Positions 20,328-31,431 of a DNA stretch of 64,000 nt are shown here, in pieces. The translations under genes were made by a program, and so were the position numbers. Position 1 is the stretch's first letter; each line of letters begins with the position of its first letter. This stretch comes from Tricholoma matsutake. Taxonomy: Eukaryota; Basidiomycota; Agaricomycetes; Agaricales; Tricholomataceae. Location of the stretch: the NCBI GenBank assembly GCA_026075535.2, contig AP026544.2:6758001-6822000 (forward strand), in the 5' to 3' direction. The notes under the pieces are model-generated. The model worked only from the letters and a program-made list of their open reading frames with translations. It searched no databases and was not told the DNA's origin.

Positions 20328-23076
20328 ATGCCCTCCACCCGCTCTTCGACCTCCAAGACCCATAGTGGCCACAAGAGGGCTGCTTCACCCCCCGCTTCCA
20401 CTGCTACAATGACCCATGCTGGCTGTAAGCATGCTGTCTCCACAGTCGACGACGAGGCTGCAAAAGCCAAGAAGAAGAAGAAAGCAGACAAGAACACAAC
20501 AGAAAAGGGGGTTGAGAAAGGGAAGAAGAGGAAAGGGGAGGAACCGAAGCCCAAGAAGGGCAAAAAAAATGAAAAAAAGTATGTATTGTTGCCCTCCCCT
20601 TACTGTTGCTCACAAAGTCTTTGTAGTCGAAAAACTTCCACTATGCAAGCCGCTGAGGACGTGGCTGCCCAAGAGCCATCTCATCCCACCAGGTGAGTGG
20701 TTTTTCTTCTTTTCTTTCGCTTTTCATTTCCTTTCCAGTTCTTTTTTGTTTTTGTTTTATTTTTATTTTACTAATGATGTTATATTTAGAATGGAAGCCC
20801 TGCTCAAACGCAGTGGCATCACTGTTGCCCCCCCAAAGCGAGCCAAGACCGGTGGCACCGCCATCCCCCCTCCCTTCACTCAGGCAACCTCGAGGCAACG
20901 CTGCAAGACCACACTCGAGCCATGCCACGAGGGCAGTGCTGGGAGTGACAACGAAAGCGACAACAACACTGGAGGCAACAATGAGATGGATGACCCCACC
21001 AGCAAGACCATGATGACCAGCACAACCAGCATGACCAGCACAACCAGCACAACCAGCATGACCACCACAGATGATGAGGAGAACAACAAGAACAACAAGA
21101 AGAAGGACAACAAAAAGAAGAAGGACAACAAGAAGAAGAAGGACACTAACTCAGGCGACGAGGACAATGACAACGAGGAGGATGAGGAGGACAATGAGGA
21201 CAATGAGGACAACGAGGATGAGGTGGAGAAGCAGGACAACGAGAACAACGACAACAATGAGGATGAGGTGGAGAAGGAGGACAATGAGAACAACAACAAC
21301 GACAACCAGGGCAATGAGGACAATGAGGATGAGGACGAGGAGAACGACAATGACAACAACCAGGGCAATGAGGACAATGACAAGGACAACGACGAGACCA
21401 ATGGCGACAACAACAACAACCAAGGCGACAATGGCAACAACAACAACAATGGCGACAACAACAACAACAACAACAACAACAAGTACAAGAAGGGTGCTGA
21501 CAATGACAAGGCAAATGACAATGAGGCCGCCCCCACCACTTCTGTCCCCAACACTGCGGCCACCGCCACTACAGCCACCGACACTACCCCGACTGCCTCA
21601 CACACCACCACCAACACTATGGCCACCACCGCTGTCAGTATTTCAGCTGACCCATGTAAGTGTAACTCATCTTCAATCTTTAATTTGTATTGTATACCTC
21701 TCCATGTATTAGATGTTATAATGACTGATGACAGGAACAATGTAGTTGGTGACCAGCCAGCAAATGGTAGGTATACTTGTTTATTTAATATATTGGTTTA
21801 TTTAAAATAGGTCAGATGTTGTGATGGTGAGCCCTCCTCACAGCCCTCCTGGTCAACATGGAGCATCTCGTACCACAGGTGGCATCTTATGTGGCCATGC
21901 ACTTGGAAATGTTTATAATTTTGGTGACCACATGGATGTTGATGACTGGCAGGGCAAGGTTGTAGGCAAGGTCCATGTTTATACAATGCATGGTAATCCC
22001 AATGAGTCCAAGCCTTATATGGTGCTCAAGCATGAGGTCACCAACCATCTCACACCCATCCTCAAGAAGCTTGGAAACTCATACTCACCAGTCAAAAGTA
22101 TGTTGTTTTAGTTTTAAATTGAATGTCCAAGGTCGATATGAGTCTGTTATTGAAGAAGATGGAGAGTTTGATTGGGCAGTTTTAAACCACCAATTTACCT
22201 TGAAGCTTCTCATTGTAAGTTTTAATTGCTCTTATAGAAATTTATTTGTCGAGTCTCCACTTTTAGGTGGCTGATCAGACACCAACTCTTGCTCCAACTC
22301 AGAATTCCGATTTACTCTTCTGGCCTCTTCCTCAACCTCTATTTTCCCTTTTAAACAGCAGCTCATCACTATGCTTGGAATACCAAGTTTATTGGCCAGT
22401 ATGGGTGATGTCTCTCTTTAAATCGCATATCAAAAATACAAGGCTTTTCTTATTGTGTTCCAAACCTATGAAGAAATGGTGAAAGCGAAGACCTGGACGA
22501 TCCAAAGACCAACAAAGACCAACATTATCGAATTATTTGTGTCAAGGTCATTTTTCCATTCTCACTACAAGCATTATTTTCCCCAAGGTGGCTGAACATG
22601 ACAAGATGGTATCGTGGTTGAGTGAGGATGAGGATCAACTCTGTGATGTTGATTTGTGGGGGATAAAGAAGGAAGCCTATACTTTTATGGACTTGGTGGC
22701 ATGGTTGCAGAATGGAGGAACTTTGGAGGTTGAAAGTGATGGAGATTATAAGGATAAGGGCAAGGGGACAAAGGGAAAGGGTTTAAGGAAGGACAATGCA
22801 AAAGTGCAGGAAAAGAGAAAGGACAAAGGGAAGGAGCGGGAGCAGGAAAAGGAGATGGGGAAAGGGGGGAAGGGGAAGGGGAAGGGGAAGGGGAAGGGGA
22901 AGGGGAAGGGGAAGGGGAAGGGGAAGGGGAAGGGGAAGGGGAAGGGGAAGGGGAAGGGGAAGGGGAAGGGGAAGGGGAAGGGGAAGGGGAAGGGGAAGGG
23001 GAAGGGAAAGAGAATTCACAAGAAGGGAAAGAGAATTCACAAGAAGGGAAAGAGTGATAGTAAGAAATCAAAGTAA
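20328..23076 (+). pseudogene. KDZ transposon gene 1: multi-exon, low-complexity nuclear-type protein
   Basis: Several exons can be followed. Exon 1 begins MPSTRSSTSKTHSGHKRA and ends in a Lys-rich basic tract typical of nuclear proteins. An exon with QAAEDVAAQEPSHPT ends at 20692, and GTGAGT...TTTAG (20693-20789) leads to MEALLKRSGITVAPPKRAK. A long acidic Asp/Glu/Asn tract follows (21160-21500). Further exons read ILCGHALGNVYNFGDHMDVD, DGEFDWAVLNHQFTLKLLI and VAEHDKMVSWLSEDEDQL, and the last ends in a (Gly-Lys)n tail encoded by GGGGAA repeats. At least one stop (TAA, about 22416) breaks it. The protein is not recognised. A DNA-binding partner of the transposase is only a guess. Confidence 0.5.
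22864..23005 (+). repeat. GGGGAA hexamer microsatellite
   Basis: About 23 uninterrupted copies of AAGGGG code for alternating Gly-Lys in the last exon of KDZ gene 1. The strand is purely G/A, so it can form G-quadruplex or triplex structures. Downstream is a 15-base duplication encoding GKRIHKK. Confidence 0.95.
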
Positions 23077-23183
23077 GCTTGTAAATACACAATTTATGGA
23101 ACAAGTTTGTCATTTTTTGCACTAGTACCCAGGTTTTCAAGATTGTCCATGCAATATCATCAGCTCTATTTTTAGGAATCACC

Positions 23184-25389
23184 TTGGCTTTATCATCACC
23201 AATCCTCCTTTATATGATAGGAATTGCCCTGCTTCCTATTACCTGGGCCTCCCCCATTGAATCCCCATTTCCAGACATTCCTTTCAAATTATTCAGCCAC
23301 TTCCTCACCACAAACTTCAGCTCCAAACTTTCTTTATCGGCAGCCCTGGTCATATTGTTCTCCCTGACAGAAAATCCTGATCTCTTGAATCTGCATGCAC
23401 GGCAGCAATATGTTAAATGTCAGGGGGAGCACCATGCCCAAGCATCAGGCTGGATAAAAGCCCTTGCATGTGCCTTAAAAAAACAGGTTGATAGTCACAA
23501 GGTTGGGCCCTTGAAAATGAAAAATGTGAAGAAAGGAATGGACAAGGAGGAGGAAATCATAGCATTGGGTCTCAAACTTGACTCTTTGGCCAAGTTTTTA
23601 CATCTTCACCCCTACAATGCCAATGAACAATATCAAGGCAAATTGCAACCCATTTCCAACAAATCAATCCAACCAGCACTTGTCATTTGTCCCAATGCCA
23701 TGGAATGCCAGACTCTGGCATGCAAGTCATGCTCCCTCCATCAAATCACTCCTATTCAAGATATTCCACATGTCACTTTGATCAAAGATGCCACTATACA
23801 TGACAATGTCCCTGTTTTGACAGGACTATGCAATGTGTGCAACACAAAATACATGGCTGATCACGAGCAAGGGGTTGAACATGAGGGGGGAAACAGATTC
23901 AGTCAATTATATCTGAATTCTGCAAAATACCTTAAAGTTGGGCAGGGGCTATGGGTGGATAAATCATTTTCCCAAGCTGTTTTGAATGGGTTATACAGCT
24001 TCCATGCCTCAGCTGCTGCATACACTGAATACTGGAATAACAGCTTTAGGAAACAGCTTGTTCAATTCAAGAAGGTCACTTGGCATCATGTCTGGCAGGC
24101 ATTTGTTCAAGAATCAATGTGTTCAATTGCCTCTGCATCAGATATTGATCTCATCCTTCAAGACGGGCTTTCTATTGATGAGGTTACAAAGGAGGCTTTT
24201 GAGGTTTTGGGAGCAAATGGAGTTATCAGAGTTGCTGGAGAGCATTTATGTTCTGAATGCACACAAATATACAAGGCAACTGCAGATGTCATACCCAGCC
24301 CAAACACTGCAGCAGAGAGCAGCTCAGCTAGTGGTGATGACCAAATGGAGGTTGACAAGGCATTTGTTCAATTAGTTGTCCTTGATGGGATAGTAACTGG
24401 CCCTTCAGTATGTGCCCTGTACTGGCATTTGAATGTGGTGGCTTATATAAAGTTTTTAGTGCTGTGCATATGGGGATTGCACTGCTGAACTTGCAAATGC
24501 ATGAGCTGGTGTATTTTGTGCTTTGCATAAAACCCAATATGGAGCAAAATGCTGAGTGGCTGGGTGTTCCAATCCAAAGATTGGTGGGGTCCAGGCATGT
24601 GAGCAACACCAGGCAGATTGGAACAGATTCCATGCAAGTTCATCTTGCCAGAAGATGTCAGGATTTCAGAGAATGATTCGGAGACCTGGTGAAAGCTTAT
24701 CATGGGAGCCAGCTCCAGCACCAAATATCCAATGCCATGATGAGGAGATGCCAGAGATACAACATTCAAATTATTTCACTCCCCGCAGGTTCTATTGTGT
24801 TGAAACAATTTGTGCACCATGTGGGGTTGTAATTGCTTGGGCAAAGTTTGCAAAGGCAGAATCTGAAGAGAACATTCTGCAGTTTTTGGAAACCGTATAT
24901 CCCACAGAGGAGTCACAGCCAGCTTATATCTGTATTGACAAAGCCTGCCGTGTTCTTCGTCATAGCATTGCAAATGGCACTTGGGACACCTGGCAAAAAA
25001 CCAGCCAAATGATAGTGGACTCATACCACTATATCAATCATAGCACAACAGATTATCTGTGTCACAAATGGTGCAATCCAGCTCCAACAGATGGTTCAGC
25101 ACCAAATCTGGTAATTGTTGAGCATGATGCTGATGGGACACCTCACTACAAGCATGCATTTAATACTCAGGCATGTGAGCAGTTGAATGCATGGCTTGGG
25201 GGGTTTGATTCAATCTTGAGAAGAATGACAGTTGGGAATTTCAACTGGTTTTTACATACAATGTTGTCTTATCACAGTTTAGTGGTGATGGCAAAACAGC
25301 AGCAAAGGTCTGGTGGCAATAATAGTAGTAGTGGCTCTGATTCTGATAACACCAGTGACTATGACACTGATGATGATAGTGACATGTAG
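23184..25389 (+). pseudogene. KDZ transposase-like gene with CxC5/CxC6 cysteine clusters
   Basis: This is the probable transposase of the element. Exon 1 (23184-24407) has a CxC5-like cluster: CPNAMECQTLACKSC, then GLCNVCNTKY. It continues with YSFHASAAAYTEYWNNSF and ends IRVAGEHLCSECTQIYK and VLDGIVTGPS. An intron GTATGT...TTTAG (24408-24459) leads to CCAYGDCTAELANA-stop-AGVFC and KC-stop-VAGCSNPKIGGVQACEQH, the CxC6-like cluster with two TGAs where Arg is expected. The KDZ core follows: CIDKACRVLRH, IVDSYHYINHST with CHKWCNPAP, and NTQACEQLNAW. The acidic residues of these blocks are candidate catalytic sites. The family assignment rests on memory of KDZ-associated fungal proteins. The start may lie in an earlier exon. 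Confidence 0.7.
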
Positions 25390-25764
25390 TTGATCCTTGT
25401 ATCTGTAAGCTAGTCAGTAGTGTTTATGCAATGACCCTTTAAACCTGGATTTAGCACAGACAAGTGCAGACTCAGCACAGACTTATGTGGACTCTGGGCG
25501 GACTAATGCAGACTCCACACAGATTAATGTGGACCCCATGCCAAATGGGAAAGGATTCTATATTTGGGTCACCACATGGTGGGAGTCCGTGCAGACTTAT
25601 GCGGACTCCACGTGGACTGGGGCAGACTCTGTGCAGACTGGGGTGGACTCCATGGCAAAAGGGGTGTAATTTTTCATTTTGGTCACCAGATGGTTGGACT
25701 CCACATGGAGTCTGCACAGTCCACACAGATCCATGCGGAACATATGGGGCAGTGTAAATTACTG

Positions 25765-26816
25765 CCCCCAATGCAAACCTCAGTACACCCCTATGCATCA
25801 GTCAGGGAGAATGCCTATTTACCACCACACGAAAGGAACTTCACTGGCGCATTGAAGGGTAAGGAAAAAGACAGACCATTGTATGCAACACAGGCACCAG
25901 TGCAGAATGAGAAAATTGCCCACGATATCTTTTTGCGCTCGATGAAGATGCTGATCGTTATGCTTACATTGGAAGAACTACTCTCGCTATCACCCGAGGT
26001 TCAAATGAAATGGAGAGAACAGGTCACACCAAAACGAGTACCACAAACCGGAAACAATGCGATGAACATGTTTAGTCCTGATGCAATCATTGTGCCTGAC
26101 CCATACAAGACCTATATTAGCAGTCTCTGACCCAGTGAAATCCCTCAGCCTTTTGTCATCGCTAAAGAAACTTCATCGATTAGATCAGTTATTATGGATG
26201 TCCATGGTAACAACCAGGTAGAAAGTGTCATCGATCCTGGTTCCTCGATCATATCGATGGCTGAAGATGTCTGCCATGAACTCGGTCTAGCATACGACTC
26301 CTCAATTAGGCTTCCAATGCAGTCTGCCAATGGTACTGTGGACAAAACACTTGGTTTAGCATGCAATGTACCTTGTGATCTCAGTGGAATCACTCTATAC
26401 ATGCAGATACATGTTATTTGGGACCCGGCTTACAATATTCTACTCAGATGACCTTTCAACATCTTAACAGAAAGCATCATTAGAAACTATCAGAACGAAG
26501 CTCAAACCATTATGATATGCGATCCTAACTCAACTCGGACTGCTACCATTCCCTCGATACCTTGATTGCACCATCGTCGAAAAGTTGTTCATGAGGATTT
26601 TTCAGCATTAGAGAATGAAATTTCAGAACAGTGCACTTTCATCATCTTGTTTGACTCTTCTAACTCCTCTATATTTATCGAGCGCACTGCAAATATCCCG
26701 GAAATCGACTCCTCCAAAGAATTATCTGCAATGCTTTCTGACCTATATTTATCTGCGTGCAATGAGTTCCATGTTCCTCAAAACGCCTCGATGGTGTTTA
26801 TACCTATGTGAACTTC
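25765..26816 (+). pseudogene. Ty3/gypsy Gag-Pol, protease region
   Basis: The gypsy reading resumes after the KDZ transposon with QTSVHPYASVRENAYLPP. It runs through SLSPEVQMKWREQVTPKR and after a TGA reaches the protease block ESVIDPGSSIISMAEDVC. This has the retropepsin form Asp-x-Gly-Ser, here DPGS. A LACNVPCDLSGITLYMQIHV stretch follows and then the ILLR-stop-PFN block, equivalent to the conserved LLGRPF. All four in-frame stops (about 26128, 26449, 26563, 26809) are TGA. Confidence 0.8.
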
Positions 26817-26879
26817 TTCATCGTATGTTTCCCCTTCCTCAGTTATTTCTGACAATCCCCAGTCTAGTTATTTATCGAT

Positions 26880-29458
26880 GAAAAAAAATATAAACAAGTC
26901 ACACAGAAGGTCCGTCCAATTGTGGCCGGACTACCTGATCAATTTCGAATTATTCGACACATCAAGGGTGATCCCCTCAAAGACATGCCTCCACTAAATC
27001 CCCATCCTCCGATATTCAAACCAACTCCCCGATATAACCTCGAATGCAAAAACGTCATCGATCAAAATCATCCAGGCGATTTCTGTTGGCCTCAAGAACA
27101 AGATCTCATGCATGATTTCATTTGAAACCAGCAAGTGGGGTTCGCATGGACAGAAAACGAACAAGGAAGGTTTCGACCAGATTTCTTCCCCCCTATCGAG
27201 TTCCCAGTAGTCCCTCACACGCCGTGGGTCGAATGCAATATCCCCATACCGCCTGGTTTGTATGAGCAGATTTGCAAGATGCTGAAAAAGAAGATCGAAG
27301 CAGGACTCTACAAGTCGTCAAACTCATCATACCGATCGTGATGGTTTTGCATTGCAAAGAAAGACGCAAAATCACTCTGAATAGTCCACAGTCTCGAGCC
27401 GCTAAACCAAGTTATGATTCAGCACTCAGGCATTGTCCTGATCCCTAAGCATTTAGCCAAACAGTTTGGAGGATGCGCTTGTGGTGGAATGTTGGATTTA
27501 TATGTTGCATTTGACAAAAGGCTCATATCTGAATCCTCTCGAGATCTAACAACTTTCCAGACACCATTCGGCACACTTCAAATTGTCACCCTACCGATGG
27601 GTTGGATGAACTCAGTTCTGATCCTACACGATGACGTCACTTTTATCCTACAACCTGAAGTCCCTCATATTACAATCCCTTATATCGATGACACACCAGT
27701 GAAGGGTCCGAAATCGGAATATCGAACGATCGGTGGGTCTTACGAAATGATTGCTGACAACTCAGGCATTCGACGATTTGTATGGGAGCATTTCGAGAAC
27801 CTGAATCGCATCGTCCAGCGCATGAAGTATTGTGGTGGGATGTTCTCAGGACCAAAGTTGTTTGCTTGTGTCCCTGAAATAATCGTTTTAGGTCATCGAT
27901 GCAATATTCAAGGTTGAATGGCTGACCCGACGTATATCGATAAGATTCAGAAGTGGGGTCCATGTCGAACGCTCACAGAAGTTAAGGCATTCTTAGGAAC
28001 AATTGGAGTTTGTTGAATTTTTATTCAGAGTTTCACACATCGAGCAGCTGCACTAATCAACCTTACTCGAAAAGATGTGCCCTTCAAATTTGGCCCATCT
28101 CAGGTAGCAGTGCAAGAAGATCTCAAGCATGCACTCCTAAACTCGCCAGTGATTCGAGCCATTGACTATACCTCAAATACCCCAGTAATCCTTGCAGTCG
28201 ACACATCAAGCATTGCCATCGGCTATTTCCTAGTGCAATGTGACCGCGATAACCCTCGAAGACAATACTACAGTCGATTCGGCTCAATCACACTCAACAA
28301 CCGTGAATCCCGGTTCTCACAACCAAAACTTGAACTTTATGGTCTACATCAAGCCCTTGGGGCACTTTGTTTATATTTGATAGGGGTACAAAACCTTATT
28401 GTCAAGGTCGATGTGAGGTATATCAAAGGCATGCTCACAAATCCCGATATTGCGCCTAGCGCTAGCATCAACTGATGGATTGTTTCCATTCTAACGGTTC
28501 ATGTTGCAGGTACGCACCATGGGCTGGACAGTCTTTTGCAACGTCCTCGACAAACTGAAGACGACGATATTGAAGTAGAAGAAGAATTTGGTGACTGGAT
28601 CGACAAACTACATGGTTTCGTTCACCAAATCAACCCAATCTTGATTCGACCATTCCCCTCTCACATGACTTATCCCACTTTTGCCCAAGCTTCAGATTTC
28701 AGTAAGGGGGAGGATGTTTCATACAAAGACATACCTTGATTGAACAAAGCAAAGAAAGAAGATGAACGATTACTGCTAGTTCATAGATGGTTAGACGATA
28801 TGGTGCAACCCTGAAATCTATCAGACACCGAGTACGCTACCTTTGTGTGATATTGCACTGAGTTCTTTATAGATTCTGGAAAACTATGGCAAAAAGATCG
28901 TCATGGAGAACATAAGATTGTCGCGATTCCAGAGCATCACATCGACATTATCTGGTCATCGCATGACCATATCGGCCACAAAATGATCTTTGCCACAAAG
29001 TCTCACATCGCCCTACGATTCTGGTGGCCCAACCTGAAAGCCGACATCGCATGGTACATCTGAATGTGCCACTACTGTCAGTTGCAACAAACTCGAAATC
29101 TTCTTATTCCACCAATCGTCGCCACCCCCACCCCTCTATTTGGAAAAGTCTACATCGACACAATGCACATGCCGCCCTCTGGCGGATATCACTATATAGT
29201 ACAAGGTTGATGTTCGATATCATACTGGCTGGAGTTCAGGATGCTTTGCAATGAAACAGCAAAGACCATCGGCGATTGGATCTTTGAAGAAATCATTTGT
29301 TGATGGGGCTCACTTTATGAGATTGTTACTGACAATGGCTCAGCATTTCTTGCTGCCCTCAAATACTTGTCGAAGTGCTATCATATCAATCACATTTGGA
29401 TAAGTGGCTACAATCCTCATGCCAACGGCCTCGTCGAATGAGCTATGAAGGAGTTCTG
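26880..29458 (+). pseudogene. Ty3/gypsy Pol: reverse transcriptase, RNase H, integrase
   Basis: The domains are in canonical gypsy order. The RT fingers are IEAGLYKSSNSSYRS, then FQTPFGTLQIVTLPMGW. The catalytic box YIDD is at 27681-27692. The block LFACVPEIIVLGHRC ends RT. RNase H starts at PVILAVDTSSIAIGYFL. The integrase zinc finger has HDHIGHK and MCHYCQLQQ. The integrase core has VYIDTMHMP and EIVTDNGSAFLAAL, and ends at ANGLVE with the catalytic Glu. All thirteen stops are TGA. Near 29455 the integrase is joined by deletion to AMKEF, the end of the same protein. The copy then enters an inverted arrangement. Confidence 0.9.
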
Positions 29459-30192
29459 AGCCTTTCCCCTATGTCTCGTTTTGATAAATCGTCCATCTGA
29501 CTTTCTTTTTCTTTTTCTCTCCTATGTTTTTTTGCATATATCTTACATTTCTTGGCCTCGATCATACGTGATCTTTCTCATTTCTCCCAAATGTAGTAAG
29601 TGATTCTTCTGCATAACCAATACAATTGCTAATCTGTATGATTACTTAGCAATATGCATCCGGGCTATCCAGCCCATCCAAAACACAGAGGCCGGGCCCT
29701 CAAAAGTCGACGAGCGCCTGAAACGCACAATGAAGGCCAAGGCCAAGTCGGCTGAGAATGACAAGGGGAAGGGGAAGGGGAAAGCGAGAGCGTGAGAAGT
29801 CGAACCCAGGGTCGCGGGTATGGTTGAGGGGGCATCGATGGCGGTAGAGGACGAGATGATGCAGTCGGATGCAGCAAGACTCCGTTGTTGGTATTTGGCA
29901 GAAGTCCTGGTGCAAAAAAAGTTGGAAGTGGAAGTGCTGATGGAGGAGATTGAGGTGTTAGAGAGGAAATGGGAGGAGTCCCAGTAGAATTTTGTTTTAT
30001 TGTTTAAATTTTATTGTTTTTCTTGTGTCTGAGCGAGATAAATTTGAAATGAGAAATATCGCGTGTGATTGAAGCCAGGAAATGTAAGATATATGCGAAA
30101 AAAAAAAATAGGAGAGAAAAAGAAAAAGAAAGTAAGGCGGACAATTCATCAAAATGAGACATAGGAGAAAGGCTCAGAACTCCTTCATAGCC
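29448..30192. repeat. Inverted junction between two gypsy copies
   Basis: The stretch 29448-29604 (TATGAAGGAGTTCTGAGCC onward) is the reverse complement of 30040-30190 with few differences. These arms are the 3' end of pol and the start of the 3' untranslated region of two copies facing tail to tail. The 435-base centre holds an ORF not found elsewhere in the window. Recombination between two copies, or an insertion followed by inverted duplication, would both explain it. Confidence 0.75.
29655..29986 (+). pseudogene. ORF with basic and coiled-coil segments between inverted gypsy arms
   Basis: The frame reads IQPIQNTEAGPSKVDERLKR, then a Lys-rich stretch with DKGKGKGKARA, one in-frame TGA (about 29795), then EVEPRVAGMVEGASMAVED. 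It ends with a heptad-like segment VLVQKKLEVEVLMEEIEVLE before TAG at 29984-29986. An intron-like GTAAGT...CTTAG (29599-29650) precedes it. The composition looks coding. It may be an accessory ORF of this gypsy family (sense or antisense is unclear) or a captured gene. No homologue is recalled. Confidence 0.45.
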
Positions 30193-31255
30193 AAAAAACC
30201 CCGTCGAGCTTGCGTGAACACATTTCGAACGATATCGCGACTTGTAATAGTACACTGTTATAACATCGAGAGTTTGTTTCAATATTGCAAGTAGAAAAAG
30301 GAAAGAAAAATGGTCTATTCATCTTCGTCGAGGTCAGGAATGCCCTCGTCAATGTTGACATCGACGTCTGATGTTGTTCAAAGTTGTTCGAGCCGACGAT
30401 CGTCAATATTGAAGAAGTTCAGAGGAAGGGGAATCAATTTCCATGCTAGATAGGGTAGAACTCGGAAAGCAGCTACTGGTCAATGCAGAACTGAACTGTC
30501 AAGCTCGCAAAGAATATAAGCACCACTGTAGTTTCGTGCAATGACTATGAGTGGGCCGAGATATTGAGCTCGCATTTTTCGATTAAGAGCTTTCTTGATC
30601 TGTGTGTTTCGCATGAGTACGAGGTCACCTTTTTCGAAATTGTGGTCTCGAATTGTTCGCTTGTGAACTTCTTCAAAGTGTTTTGCAGCTTCTCGTCGAG
30701 CGGTATAGACTCTAGAGTAGAGTACTTCGAGATCGGTTGAGCATTTCTGTAGTGCGATAGCGCATCAGGCAATGAGATCGGTGGAGGAGAGTATCGAATT
30801 GGGTGGTGGTTGTAGATATGTTGCTTCTGAAATGTTGAGAGGGATGAGTGGATGAGAACCTGTGATCGCAAAATAGGGTGAACAGCCCATTTGTTTTTGA
30901 ACTGTTACCCGTTCTGCCCAAAAGACTGAGTAGGTCCCAACCGACCATCGAGTTTGATCACCATCGATGGCCTTGTAGAGCGATTGTCGTACATCGAAGT
31001 GGGCTCGTTCGATGAGGCCATTGGCACGAGAATTGTACCCACTTATCCGAATATGATTGATATGATATTGCTTCGACAAATACTCGAGAGCAGAAAGGAA
31101 TGCTGCACCGTTGTCAGTAACGATCTCATAAAGCGAGCCCCAACAACAAATGATTTCTTCAAAGATCCAATCGCCGATGGTCTTTGCTGTTTTGTTGCGA
31201 AGCATCCTGAACTCCGGCCAGTACGATATCAAACATCGACTTCGGTCTGAGGCTA
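30193..31255 (-). pseudogene. Second Ty3/gypsy copy: integrase and C-terminal part
   Basis: The minus strand encodes the same integrase as the plus copy and extends further. It has ISYWPEFRMLRNKTAK, EIVTDNGAAFLSALEYLSK, and ANGLIERAHFDVRQSLYKA with the catalytic Glu. The C-terminal part follows, with VHKRTIRDHNFEKGDLVLMR and MRAQYLGPLIVIARN, the GPY/F-like segment. It ends with an acidic tail and AMKEF. Where the plus copy has TGA, this copy keeps Cys or Arg codons. It starts abruptly near 31255, so RT and RNase H are missing. Confidence 0.85.
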
Positions 31256-31265
31256 AGGTTTCCAG

Positions 31266-31431
31266 GGTTGTCTTGAAACAAACTAATATGAAATTTGTTA
31301 CACAGGACAAACAGCCCTATCATGAGGAGGACACAGAGGACAAAAGAGGAAGAAAAAGACAGCTAGCCAAGTACCAGAAAGAATGTGATGAGAGGGAAGC
31401 CAAGAGGCTCAGAGCTATGCTGGAGGTCTAA
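31266..31431 (+). other. Short Lys/Arg/Glu-rich ORF remnant
   Basis: The end of an open frame reads FVTQDKQPYHEEDTEDKRG, then a charged helix KRQLAKYQKECDEREAKRL, and stops at 31429-31431. It lies between the truncated gypsy copy and a solo LTR. No family is recognised. The following 31432-31727 has no convincing feature. Confidence 0.2.

Larger units (their letters stand above)
19751..25764 (+). mobile_element. KDZ-superfamily DNA transposon (6.0 kb)
   Basis: It is flanked by a perfect 9-bp duplication, CCCCCAATG (19742-19750 and 25765-25773). Removing the element restores the gypsy Gag-Pol frame. The terminal inverted repeats share TTTACACTGCCCCATATG. Subterminal clusters on both sides use GGACTC and CAGACT words. 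A tRNA-like module lies inside the left end only. It carries two gene remnants in the same direction: a low-complexity multi-exon gene (20328-23076) and a CxC5/CxC6-type transposase-like gene (23184-25389). Its ends match those of the three non-autonomous KDZ-type elements in the window, so this family could have moved them. Confidence 0.85.

Noticed and set aside
20880..21740. Long minus-strand ORF rich in Leu/Ser, and the plus-strand Thr/Arg-rich ORF at 21071-21712
   Set aside because: Both are shadows of the acidic Asp/Glu/Asn repeat tract of KDZ gene 1. Repeats stay open in several frames.
22685..23182. Minus-strand Pro/Ser/Leu repeat ORF and the plus Arg/Gly ORF at 22796-23125
   Set aside because: Out-of-frame readings of the GGGGAA microsatellite.
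19751..25764. TET/JBP dioxygenase gene as cargo of the KDZ element
   Set aside because: Some fungal KDZ elements carry such genes, but no His-x-Asp...His dioxygenase pattern was found in either gene here.
10132..29458. TGA reassigned to an amino acid, which would make the LINE and gypsy frames intact
   Set aside because: Some TGAs fall where the inverted copy or the family has Arg (CGA), others where Trp is expected. The hydrolase genes use TAG and TGA as normal stops. C-to-T decay explains all cases.
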